NCBI GenBank assembly: GCA_943735955.1
Contig: OX030958.1
Location: 6,790,626-6,854,625 of the forward strand
Direction of reading: 5' to 3'
Length of the DNA: 64,000 nt
Source: Piscicola geometra
Taxonomy: Eukaryota; Annelida; Clitellata; Hirudinida; Piscicolidae
Position 1 is the stretch's first letter, and each line of letters starts with the position of its first letter. The translations under genes and the position numbers were made by a program. Under the pieces are notes generated by a model. The model saw only the letters and a list, made by a program, of their open reading frames with translations, was not told the DNA's origin and did not search any database. Positions 21,495-38,400 of this stretch are shown piece after piece.

Positions 21495-24400
21495 TTAAAA
21501 CTTTCGAATAGATTCTTTTACAAATGCACTCACGGTCCATAGCACCATCGCTTCATTCCTCCTCTTGGCTTTGCTCTTGGTGGTGCTTCTGATGACGACG
21601 AGGCCTCTTTCGTTCGGTCCCATCTGGATGGAGTAGGCCTCTTGGAAGGTCTTCAGTTTGTTGGGAGACATCGTCCGCTCCAGCATCAGAATCATCTTCG
21701 TCCACTGAATCAATTGGGTGTTTCAATGCACGCATTCACATCTTTACTGGAACATATGCCAAGATTAAACTATCTTCACAACAAGTTTGGCCTTCTGTCA
21801 AATAACCTGATTCTTCCATTCTCGCTTAGACTTTTTGATGACTTTGTCGCATGCGTTGACAAAAGTGGCCGTGAGGAGGTTGATGATGATGATGGGCACT
21901 GTGATGCAGAAGAGAAGATAAACCAGTTTCAAAAAGGTTGGAGAGGCTGTCATGTCTATGCTTGAGTACTGTGCATTGTGGTTGTTCAGTTTGGATGAAC
22001 CGATTTTATAAATGAAGTTTTAAATAATACATTTATTTAAAATAAAAAACTGAATTAGGATTTTGATAAGGATTATTTCATGGTAATAAAAAACATCAGG
22101 TTTTTATAATAATGATTTGATAGTTTTATACCATCCAAAAGAGAATTTTTACTAACGACCTGAAATTAGTAAAAAAAATTCAAACTTTTAAAAATAACTC
22201 ATAATAAAGACTAATTATATATTTAAAATGTAAATCGATGTAAAAAATAAACTAGACAAACATTTTGGTAATCTCCGAACGACATGACAAAGAGAGTGAC
22301 AATACTCCCTAAAAAGGTTTGGAATGGCATTTTGACATCGACTTTATCTTCGAGCGGGAGAGTTTCATTTATTGACATAACGACTGGTTTATCGCAACAG
22401 GTGTCCAGGGGGTCGAGTGAAGCTGAAATGTCTAGAGTGTCGTTCATGGTGAGGTTCAGAGCTGGGTTCGGCTCTATGTTGAAGAGAAAAATGAAGGCTG
22501 AAAAGTGATTATTAAGTCATTAATAGGTTTTTGATTAACTAATTAATTAAATCATACTTATAGAATGATTTTAAATGGAATCAGTAACATTTATTTAAGA
22601 ATCTCTTTTTACACGTCTACTTTATTCCAAAATATTGCTTACAGTTACAGAAGGGGAACATGAAGATGGCGTAGATGGCACCAATCCTCAGCAGGTCTCC
22701 ACTCAGCATCTTGTAAAACACCACCAAATAAACGCCGCTGAAGTAACAGCTCCTGTTGGGATATTGGTGAAATTATGAGTAGCAAATATTTTAAAATATT
22801 TGTGCAAAATTAAAAACTGTATTACTTAATTTTTTTTACATTTAAGTTTCGAATCAAACTCGTCCATATAAAGACGAAAACCTCAAAAAGAACAGCATTT
22901 TGGCCCATGCGCAAGGAGCCATGAAGGCTAAGAGAATCTTCTCACAAGTCTCCATTCCAGTGAATCGCAGTAGAATCGTGAAGGGAATGATGAGACAGGA
23001 GAAATTGAAGAGGTATCGCGATGGACTTCCCGTCTTGTTGGGTTGTGGATTTTTTTCAATAATTAAATATAAGCTATATTAAAGCTTTGTCCTTAATTTG
23101 TATGAAGATAAATTTTTCCATTAAAAATAAGAAAAGTAAAAAGCGAAATTTTCACTGCAAATCAACTCTGGATTTAATGTTATTTAATCTCAGTCAATTT
23201 TATCTTTTGCAATGAAAACTAATTTTGAATGTCTCGAGCATGGGTCTCTGAGAGGCCCATGAAGCAATTATGAGAATCGCTCTCAAACGTCGAGAGCAAT
23301 TTAGTCTTGCCTTCCACTATTCCACTAGGAGTGTTTGACGTAGATGAGAAGCATTTGGTTTTTAATGAAAGTTTCACCTGTTGTTTGAGCCAACACTTGA
23401 TACCATGGGACTTTATGAGCATGGTTTGGAATGTGATGTAGACGAAACAAAAGGCAATTAAGATGACTTCTGAAGCGTAGTTGACCTGCATGAGATGAGA
23501 GATTATTATATAATAGTTTAATAGTTAAAAAATGGATTTATAGAAATTCATATTGAAATTGAAATATCGAGTAGAAGCAAAAACAAACATAAAGAAGTAT
23601 CTTTGAAGTCATAGGGTCTTTTTCTTCAGAAGAACAAACCGCTTCATTCATGAAGATAACATCAGGTCTCGTGTAAATCATCACACTGACCACCATGATT
23701 TGGAAGACGGAAGAAGCGAATATTTGGAAGTATCTTTTCCTGGCATACCTTTTCCACTTTTCAATCAAAAGCTGGTTGATGATGTCGTTCTCGAGAATCT
23801 CTGGACTGTTATGATTCCAGTCGAGCATGAACATCACTGCAGAGTTGGAGTCTGTCGTTTTTGGTGGATTGTGAAATATAAACTCCTAGAATCTAATTTA
23901 AACGAGTTGAAAAAAAATTCAGTTTTAGAAAAATTTGACGGTACAAAATACAAAAAGAATGACTAAATAGATGAAATTTTATGTTCAAACCGCTTTTTCC
24001 ATCGTACTGGATGCTATCAACTGGGGCTAGAGGGTACACTGAACAAATCGTTCTGCTGTAACACCAAACGTCCTTTAAAATATTTTAAACAAATATTTCA
24101 AATATCATTTTTTAAAATACTTTTTTATCAAAAACGCAAACGAACTTAAAAAATAAAAGTTTCTTACCACACACAAGAGTTTATAAATCTTTTCGAACGC
24201 CTCTTTCTTCTGCATCTTGCAGGCCAGCTTGAGAGGCGTCAGCTTCTGTAGGTTGACAATCTCCAGACTGGCCTTCTTCTCGTGGTGGTTGACGGCCAAT
24301 GGAAGCATCTTCTGCAAGGAGTCAATAAATAAGTCAAATATATTTATGTATATTTATTCAACAATAAATTATAAAATACTTTTATAAGTTATTGAAACAT

Positions 24401-25922
24401 GTTTTAAAGAACTTTTTTTAATAAACAAGTTAATTCTCTTCCTCGCCGCATTGAATTACCAGTTGGTTGGAGATGACGCTCATGTGGAGCACGGTGTTTC
24501 CGAAGGAGTCCTGCAGGTTGGGATTGGCTCCGTGCTCGACGAGGTAGTTGTAGATCTCCTCGCTGCCCACGCAGACGGCGAATGCCAGGGGGTATTCGCC
24601 GTAGTATGCAAGGCCTGGAGATTGGAATGAGAATGTGCTTTCGGCACAATCTCGATTTGTAAGCTTTTGAATTGGATGAACAAGCGCTATATGAATTTAT
24701 TTGATTGATTTATTGATTGTAGGTTAAATCGTTAGCAAAAAAGTATTCATAATTTAAAAGTAAGTACAATACAATACTAAAGTTCAATTTTTTTGACTAA
24801 TCAGTAAGACTTTGTTTCAAACCATTGTAGTTGGTGGTTTGAGGGTTGATGACTTCTTTTTGGTCTTCAGGCAAAAAGAAAAGACCGTTGGCTCTGGCAT
24901 GCACGTCTGCTCCCTTCTCGACGAACAACTGCACCAACTCCAGGTCCTTGCCCACTATGGCCATGTGCAAGCCACTCTCGCCTGCGTGGTAGTTTATTTC
25001 GGAGAGGTTTTCCTATCCATGTTTTATTTGTAAGTCAAGAATTGATTTTTTTCTATGCACATTTTCGTAAGTCAAAAATGAACCTTTGTATTCGACTCCT
25101 TCGTACACGTCCAAAGCGAGTTTTTGGAAGTGGTGCAGGAGAGCGTGGACGATTTTCTTGAAGGTGGGCAGTTTAACGCCGAGCATGGCTAAGTGGATGA
25201 TGCTTTCTCCGACACTTCCTCGCTTCTTCAGCTCCCAACAGGCCTCGTGTTCTTTGAAGTTCTCGAGGCCTTGACAGTCCGACAGAAACCTCTGCCACCA
25301 ATTCTCCTTCACGAACTGCTCGAAGTTGTGAGACAAGTTTTCGTTTTTCAACTCTTCCTGGAGATTGGTTGATAAAGGCATCAAGCTCGAAAAAAACACA
25401 AAAGCATAACTAAATGGGGTTTTTATGAATATTCAAAACATCCTTAATTGGATCGACTTGAGTTTCCACAATGAGGGAGACACCGACGTGCAGTTTGAAG
25501 GCGATTGAGTCACTCCACATCATGAACTCCCTCTTCGTGATGCAGCCTCCTCTGCCCTCGTTGTACATCTTCGATGGCAACTCTCTTTCGATGAAGTCAC
25601 TGAACTCTTCAGGTCTTCTGAAAAAACATTTTAAAAGTCCATTTTGGAAGATTTTATATTTAAATTATTTATATTATTTTTTTAGTATTTTCAATTGTTA
25701 AAATCATTTTATACTGAATTATGAGTTATACTCGAATCCAATAAAATGAGACGCAGTGCACTGCGGGAAAAGTATTCAGGAGACGAACTGGTTCATCACA
25801 TCGACAAGGAGACCCTCCTGCCTGAGGTTGATGTATTTGTAGATGGGGTTCGTGTTCTGCTCCTTGTTCTGCAACGTCCACGCAGACGTGGGTGTCACGT
25901 GGTTGCTACGGAACCTTTTCAT
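21495..25922 (-). CDS. TRPV-family cation channel, 14 exons, about 793 aa
   Basis: Exons (minus): 25922-25789, 25617-25440, 25357-25084, 25012-24823, 24614-24460, 24311-24168, 24072-23991, 23836-23589, 23485-23378, 23033-22882, 22752-22643, 22497-22262, 21968-21807, 21704-21495. The N-terminal half holds TRPV ankyrin repeats: KKRGSVGESIIHLAML, LALDVYEGVEYKG, GESGLHMAIVGKDLELVQL, ANGLFFLPEDQKE, YYGEYPLAFAVCVGSEE, LQDSFGNTVLHMSVI, KLTPLKLACKMQKKEAF. Next come the linker (TICSVYPLAPVDSIQYDG) and six TM helices. A long extracellular turret with N-glycosylation sites precedes the pore FLGSIVTLFVMSFGDYQN, and S6 is VPIIIINLLTATFVNA. It should be a plasma-membrane Ca-permeable channel, related to Nanchung/Inactive or vertebrate TRPV; the exact subtype is not resolved. 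An in-frame stop precedes the first ATG. At the exon 3/4 junction canonical GT-AG leaves one base too many (see findings). Confidence 0.9.
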
Positions 25923-26344
25923 GCTCGCTTGTCACGTGAGCAGAGTTTTGTGATTAGGACTCTTTTATATGAGCGTGGTCGGTTTTGTTTGCATGCATTT
26001 GTGATGGTTATGCACTAGGTATGTGATTTCAAGAAAATAGAAGTAAAATGTAACTAAATTCGCTATTTCGTTAATTAATTTTAATTTTATTTTGAATGTT
26101 AAATCTTTAACGAACGTTGTAAATTGGTTGATAAAATTATAACGAATTAACGGTTTGGGGCCCAGCAAATTGAAGATGCGTTTTATGAGTAATGACTTAA
26201 TAAAGATGACCTATTTTAAAGAACTCGTTTCATTTTATTAAATCAAAACATTTTTTACAATCATGAGAACATTTAAATAATTTTGATACCGAATGCATAT
26301 TTGCTCGAGTGATGAGGTTGCAAACAGATGCTTTGAAACTGTTT

Positions 26345-28160
26345 TTATCTTTCTGTTCTTTTTTTCCATTTTAACTGTTTTTTATTTATATTTAAATTAT
26401 TAGTTTTAACAAAATTAGATAATTTCTTTTTCCGAAACTCTTTCTTCACATCAGCTTCTTTTACAGCATCTTTCTCACGGCATTCATCGTCCTGATCAGC
26501 CGGATCTCTGTAACTATTGCAATCTCCTAACCTATTTTCACTCCCAAGTTTACACTCAAATTTCTCACCACCATCAAGCACTCTATCACCAAAGAAATTC
26601 TTGAGCACGCAGTGATGGACGCATGGTCCCCCGTCTTGCCGATATTTTGTCCTGATTGTCTCACTCTCCAAGAATACCTCTTTCTCCAGGTTCGGATCAA
26701 GGAGGAAGCTTGCCAGCGTGGAGTGGTCGAAGAAAAAGTTTGGAAAGCTTTCAGCAACCTCGGTGCAATAGTTGTGTTCGATGAGAGGTTGTAGGGTAGA
26801 GTCGATTAAGGGGATTGATGGCTTGTTTGACGAATAACGTGGTTCTAATAACTTTGAAGAAGAATCGAATGGAGTTTCAACTATGTTCTGCGTTTTTTCA
26901 ATTTGTTCCCATTTCCTTTTTTTAAAAGGGACTCGGAAAAGTCTACTATCAAGGAACGGAGAGTCTGGGGGAGTCAGAATCGAGTCTCCGAGATCTGATT
27001 GATAGTTTCAATGAATTGTTATGCAGATTTAGTTATAAATATTTCAATTTGTTTTTTATGTATTTTTAATATGTAATTTAAGATTTTTTAATCATGAAAA
27101 CAATACAATGAGATAATATTTTCCCACCTATTTCTTGAAAAAGAGTACCTTCTTTTATCCACCACTCCTCGCCTCCAAACTCCATCTCTCCAATACTCCT
27201 ACTCATCTCTCCCACCATCTCAATCTTCGTCTCTTCATCTCCATCTTTACCTGCTCTCTCTTCATCATCCTTTCTGTCCTTTTCATATGTTTTACGTTTT
27301 TTATTTCCTTCTAGGCCACTCCAGTAATTCAGTGCAGCCAGGCTTACATCCCTCTTCAAGCCTAAACACTTGTCATTACGAGATTTAGTAAGATCTTCGT
27401 CTTTTTTGGCATTTTCTTTTCCTCTTCCATTGTGCAAATATGTCTTCATGAATGCATCATTGCTATAATCATCGCTACTTTTCCTATCTTGAGCCTCAAA
27501 CTTCTGCATGGAGGCTTCTTGATGACTCTTGCTTACACCTCTCTGGGCGGTCACACCACGCTGATGGCTCGTTGAGTAGTTTTGTTCAAGTGGCCATTGC
27601 AGCGAAGAAGAAAGGGTTTCTTGGTGTCTTAGTGGTTGTCGCAAGAGGTGCATTGTCAACTCTGGAAAGTTTTGAGCGGCTTGGATGGGAGGCTTGGCAG
27701 ACGAATAGTGCTTTGAGTAATGTAAAGGAGTGCTGGAGGCTGGATGAAGGAATGGGTTAAAGCCATGGTATAAGGGTGGATGGGTTTGAAAGGGATATTT
27801 GATTAGTGAAATTGACGTTTGCGTGTCATTTCGACTTTTTTCAGAATTATTTTGGTCATTCTGGTAAGGAAGAGGATGCCTTGAAAGATTCGGAGGAAGG
27901 AAGTGATGATGCGAGTGGCGGTGGAGAAGAGGCCGGAAGTGGTTTTGCGGGTGAAGAAAGAAAAGAGGAGAGTTTTGATGAGGCATGTACGGTTGATGCA
28001 GAGGATACTGATGATGATGATGATGAAGTTGATGATTATGAATATGACGAGGCTTATGCTGATGATGATGATGATAAGGAGAAATCAGTTTAGGAGTCGA
28101 TGAGTACCTGAATGCAAGGTCTTTGCGAAGTTCTTCAACGGAAAATGTCGCCTCCATCAT
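26345..28160 (-). CDS. His-rich, disordered orphan protein, 2 exons, 560 aa
   Basis: Exons 28160-27128 and 26994-26345; the donor GTGGGA and acceptor ATCAATCAG join in phase to give FQEIDLGDSILTPPDSPFL. After MMEATFSVEELRKDLAFRYS comes a 200-residue region of His, Pro, Gln and Asn (runs such as YHHHHQHKPRHIHNHQLHHH), then a Lys/Asp/Glu-rich region with a bipartite basic stretch (NKKRKTYEKDRK), and then a more conserved-looking part in exon 2: SFPNFFFDHSTLASFLLDP and IRTKYRQDGGPCVHHCVLKN. It ends in a strongly basic KKRTER tail. No known domain is recognised. Composition suggests a nuclear regulator or metal-binding low-complexity protein. The His run is encoded by CAT/CAC repeats, so part of it may be microsatellite expansion. 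Confidence 0.7.
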
Positions 28161-29462
28161 CAAAAGTCACCTAGCAAAACTACAGCAATTAGCAAACTAG
28201 CAAATAACCGGTTTTAGAAACACGACTACGTTTAGATTATATTAGCTAGTGAATAAAAAAGTATTTCTTTTCATGTTCATTATTAGCTATTTTAGTTTTA
28301 TCTTAAAGAGGCAATGATAAAGAAGCCTGTTTAAGCAAGTATTTAAGCGCATGTGCATCCAAGGACGTTGCAATGCATTCGTTGCATACGTCGTTGCATT
28401 ACACATTTTATAAAGTTATATAGATACATTTTGTAATCAGAGATAAAATCGCACAACAATTGAAAACGTGTAACAATGCTTGGCAATTGGGTTCCATTCA
28501 GAGTGATTATCGCTTATCTTCTTATCTCTAAACTGCACTCTAGAAACGTAGTTTGAGCATGTGTGCTTTATTTAAATTAGGAGCATTTGAAACATACCCA
28601 ATAGATAAAAATGTCTATAAATGTAGGCCTCACATTTAATTGATTATTGATTTAGCGAATAACTTAAAAATAAAGTAATTAATTACTTTATTCATTTAAA
28701 CGACGCACATAACTTTTAGTGTGAATAACTAAATGAGATTTCTGTAGACAACACTGACACCTTTCCTTGCTTTGGAATTTGTAATGATGGAGTTGGTGAC
28801 AGGATATATCGGATGATATTGCAGCCTTGAAACGTATGATAAACTTTATCGTCGTTAAAGTGCCTTTGAAGTATTTATAGCACCACTATAAATTAGTATC
28901 ATACTTAGTTTTACTAGTACTAATTACTAAGTGTAAACCTTTCAGGACAAATCGACTTTGTCATGTTTTGTAAACTTTATAAATGTAAAATTCTGCAAAA
29001 ATTTTTGATTTTCAACATAGCCGCTAACATTGGTTCAGTTTCCATCCGTAAAAATAATATTTCAATATTTTTAAATATCAGTAATAAAAAAAATCTATTC
29101 AAACTATTTTTAAATGAAATAAAATCGTTGGAGGTTTATTAAAGAATAAATCATTAGCAAATGGAGCACAATTTATGAGTAGATATATTTTTGTAACTCT
29201 TCATTATAACAATCTACATAAACACCAATATCATAATGTTGGTTGATGATGAATGACGATGATGGAGATGATGAAGGAAGTCTACTAGATGAAATAAACT
29301 AAGAAATTCAAATTCATAAATTACTAGATTCTGTAATAAAATCAATAAAACGACGGATACGCGAGGTGAATAATAAACCAAAGACGATAGGATGAAGCGT
29401 GGTAGGTAGGGGTAAAGGTGGAGGGTGTGAACGACGTAAAGTGAATTTAAATGTGAGGCGCC
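28161..29462. other. Intergenic region between His-rich gene and DNAJB11
   Basis: AT-rich DNA without recognisable exons. The part next to 29463 is the DNAJB11 3' UTR. A short GATGATG-rich stretch near 29244-29275 marks the start of the repeat-rich half of the window. Confidence 0.5.
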
Positions 29463-33659
<4,197 letters not shown>

Positions 33660-35427
33660 CCTAAGAAGTTTAAACTGTTTACCAAAGAACTGTGTAACAC
33701 ATACGTTGGCAACATTGAGAAAATCTAAATTTAATGTTAGTAATTAGAATATTTTTTAGATATACTTTGATAATAATAATTTTGAATAATATTTTGAAAA
33801 GATTAATATGGTTTTAAATTATAAAGCTAAAAAGTTATTTCAATGAAGCTTCACCTAATCACAAAAACTACGTTTTACCCATTAAACTCTCATAATAACG
33901 CTTTTTTGAAACTATCGAACTCAATTAAACACAACTAATTTTAAAAATAAACCTTTATACTACAATGATAACGGGATATGTTATAAAGACATCCGAATAT
34001 AAAAAACAGCTGATGGCACTGTAATTTAATTATCGAATCAGCTGATGTTTGGTTTCTAACAATAACAAAAAGTTAGATTTCGGCAAACTATCCTAGGAGA
34101 GATGAATCGTAAAATGAACAATAAATATGGCTTCTTTACTTTTTTTGTGAAATAATTTTTACAATAATTATTACAAATTTTACTCAGTAATGTCAAACCT
34201 GTTCATATTAAAATTATTTACGTGAAAACAATTTGCACACGTCATTTAAAAATGTTATGATTTTATTTCTGTTTTTGCAAATACTGCTATTTTTGTGTGG
34301 CAGTTTTTCTTTTTGTGTTGCAGCCATCTGTGATCAGACTGACAAACCGAACCCTTGGAGAGAGTATGAGGATAATGATGATGCTAATAAAAAAGACTGT
34401 TGAGATGATGATGATGAAAATGATGATGCGAATGAATAGGACTGCTGAGATGATGATGGTAGTGATGGGGGATGATTTTTCTCTATGCACGACTGACTAT
34501 TCATTTTTTAATATAGCAATTAATATTGCAATCAATCCCTACATCTGCACCACTAAAAACACCAGCACTTTTGATTTTAAAATTGTAAAAATCTACCAAA
34601 ATCATTATACAATCATCTTGTTGATTATTTGAATATGGATACTTGTCAGATATTAATAGTTGAATTTTAATTGTAAAGTTTTGTTAATCATTAACATTTA
34701 ATGATTGAAACTTCTGTGACTTCCTTTGAAGTAAGTTTATCAATTTTAAAAATGAAGATGTAAAAATATTATATGATATTGTTCAATAAAAACTTTGTGG
34801 CATAATATTGGTCAAAGGACTAAAAGTCATCAGCTAAATGGTTTACTAGTTACATGGGGAAAAACACTTCATAAAGTATTTATTTTGCCTCTTAGCATTG
34901 CCGATTTTTTACCATACAGCTATTTAAACATAGGAAACTTGTCTAGACAATCGTTAATCTCATTTGCATACATTACTTTTACCGTTTATAACCTAAATCC
35001 AGCAGCAATACGCAGATAAGCAAAATAAAAAATTAAATTAAACTATTTTTAAATTAATTAAATTACAAAAACGAATTATAAAGAATTTTTTAATAACAGC
35101 TTGAAATAAAATTAATGTATAAAGATCATTATCTTATTCACTTCATACAATAAAAACTAAAATTATTTTCATAAATTTAAAAAATACTTATATTGGTGTG
35201 AAGTTATAAGAAATAATTTTAACTCCTCCAAGAGACAGACCAACTCGCAGCATAATTAATTCATGACGGAAGTTGTGGTAGTCTCGGAATAATTTATTTC
35301 AGACTTCCACAATGGCTGACTAAATATCTACAAATTTGCTCAACATTTATTGCATACTTTCTACATAGGACAATAGTAACGAAGGAAAGCTGCTCGCGCC
35401 GTTGAAATCTTTCAATAACTCTTGAAT
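33660..35427. other. Divergent intergenic region between DNAJB11 and syntaxin-1
   Basis: About 1.8 kb, AT-rich, expected to hold both promoters. GAT-type triplets occur near 34369-34470. No exon or clear promoter element was recognised. A PolII TATA motif could not be assigned with confidence. Confidence 0.5.
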
Positions 35428-38400
35428 ATGACGAAGGATCGTTTGGCTGCCTTGAAGGCGGTAAGAGAATCACAATGATCGTCTGCATATAATATTACTT
35501 TCATGTTTCACAAGATGTTAATTCAATGGGGATTCGTCTGCCAGTGCTTGCATCTTGAAAGTTGTGCTCAAGGCCCACTTCTTTTAGACGTTCAATCACT
35601 TATCATAATGGCCATTAATGATTCTCAATGTTCCACAATTTATAATTTAAAAGGGGTTTTACATGGTTAGAAAGATGTTAGAAAACTGTTTCAATTAGAT
35701 GCTTAATAGCAGAAGAAGGCAACGATTTAATGTGACAATACAAAAGGCTTATAAGGCTTATAATGAGTGTTATATACAAGTTATATAATATAAAGAAACT
35801 GAACAATACTTCACTGATCTCAAATATGTAGGAAAGACAAAGAAAACTTTTGATAAAACATTTAAGAGCAAACACACATACATACACACACACACACACA
35901 CAGGTGCAGAGTGATGATGATGATGAGGCAGGGGAACACATGCCAATGACCATGAACTTGGACAATAATAAGTTCATGGAGGAGTTTTTTGAACAGGTGG
36001 GAGGAAGGGGGGGGGGGTGTTGGGAGATGAATGGGATGGTTGGGGGATGAGAGGTGAATGTAGAGAGGGGTGTAGTAGTAAAGGCGGGATGAGGAAAGAT
36101 TTCGGGAGGTTTGTGGGTGAGAGGGGATGTAGAAAAGGGGGGGCATTGATAAAAGAGGGTATGGTTTTGAAGGGGGTATGGTGAAGGAGAGTGTTAGGTA
36201 AAAAAGATGAGAAGAGGGTCGTAAGGGAGGATGGCTCGAGAGTTGTCTTCTCAGCTGAGATGAAATACAGTGCGTGATGCCATCTTCAGAATGCATTTTA
36301 ATGCATGATACTCACGCACAATCCTCTAACTAAGCGCATGCCATTGCAGGTGAACGAGATCCGAGAGATGATCGACAAGATAGCAGTTGATGTGGATGAG
36401 GTGAAGAAGAAGCACTCGACCATCCTCTCCGCCCCCCAGACCGACGACAGTCAGTGCTCCCTTGTCTACTTGCTCGCTTGCTTGCTGTTGTTATCGTCAT
36501 CATTCTCGTCATCATCATCGTCCTAGTCATCTTATCATAATCACCATCATTATCATCATCATAATCACCATCACCATCATCATCATTATTAACATCTTTT
36601 CTATTCTTATAACGTCTGTATCAAAGTGAGAAAATGAGTTTCATTGAAGTAATCCGTATTATAGCACTACTCCGCCCATTGCTTTCCACCTTCCACCACA
36701 AAAATATCATCATCACAACCACCACAACTTTCCCGCCACAATAAATCATCATCATCACCATCTTCCCGCCACAGAGACGAAGGAAGAGCTGGAGGATTTG
36801 ATGGCAGAGATCAAGAAGACTGCCAACAAAGTGAGAGGAAAGTTAAAGGGTGAGTACCATCATCATCATGACCATCATCATCATTATCATCATCACCATC
36901 ATCATCATCACCACCAACAGTACTAGAGCAGAAGATAGAACAGGAAGAGGAGAATAACAAGTCATCAGCTGATCTGCGTATACGCAAGACTCAAGTGAGT
37001 GATGATGATGATGATGATCATGATGATAAATAGAAAGAGAATGATAATGATGGGAAAGAGAGGATGATGCTGATGATGATGATATACATATGTGGTGATG
37101 ATGGTGATAACAACGACGACGACGACGACGATGATGACGACAAACACCGAACAGCACTCGACGATCCTGAGGAAGTTCATCGAGGTGATGAACCAGTACA
37201 ACGCGGCGCAGGTGGACTACAGGGAGGGATGCAAGAAGAGGCTGCAGAGGCAGATGGAGATCAGTCAGTCCCCTACCAATCTATGCACCGTTCTTGCTCT
37301 TTCAAAACTACTCATTTATCTTTAAATTATTTTTCTTATTTATTTTTAAAGATTAATTTAAATTTTTTAATTCTTTTTTTTAATAAAAGAATCATTCAAT
37401 TTTTAAAGTTATTTTTATATTTCCTAATTTCCCTACTTCCCACTTTCCTTAGTTTGTCCTTGAGTTTGCTATGATAAGGATAGGCAACTTGACCTTTCCC
37501 CGCGACCTCTGTGGTTTGATTCATCTAGGTCTTATGTTCGTTATTCTTTCATTCATCTACCTATCTTCATGTTTTATACTTTCGATTATTTATTTTTTAA
37601 TATTAAAATAATTTCATCGATTAAAAAGATGCAATTGCACAATATTGAGGCTCACTTCTTCCATCACCACCATCATCATCATCATCACCGTCACCAACAC
37701 CATCATCACCACCACCACCACCGTCATCATCACCACCATCATCATCATCACCACCACCACCACCACCATCATCATCACCACCAACACCATCATCATCACC
37801 ACCATCATCATCATCACCACCTTCCTCCTTCAAAGCCGGCAGGGCTACCTCCAACGACGAACTGGAGGACATGCTCGAGTCGGGAAACCCTGCCATCTTC
37901 ACTCAAGGCGTCAGTGAGGCAGGGTGGTGGTGATGATGATGATGGGGGAGAAGAAGGGAGTGAGGATGATGACGATGGTGATGGTGGCGATGATGATGAT
38001 GGGGGAGGAAGGGAGTGAGGATGATGACGATGGTGATGATGACGATTATGATGGGAAGAGGAGGGAGAGGGATGATGACGGGGAGTGGAGGTGATGATGA
38101 TGATGATTAGGAAAAGTGTACATTTCTTCATTTCCCACCCCCGTTCCTTTGCCACCCCCCGTTCCTCGCCCTCCTCCCTCGAACAGATCATCACAGACAC
38201 CCAGCAGGCGAAGCAGTCGCTGATGGACATTGAGGCGCGGCACAACGACATCATGAAGTTGGAGCAGTCGATCAAGGAGTTGCATGACATGTTCATGGAC
38301 ATGGCCATGCTGGTCGAGAGTCAGGTGGGTGGGGAAGGTGGGGTGATGGATCGGTGAGGGGTGGAGGGGGAGGATTGTCGGTGGAGGGAAAGGTGGTTAG

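Noticed and set aside
27806..28103. Acidic and Met-rich + strand frames
   Set aside because: Complement of the His-rich exon; no independent support.
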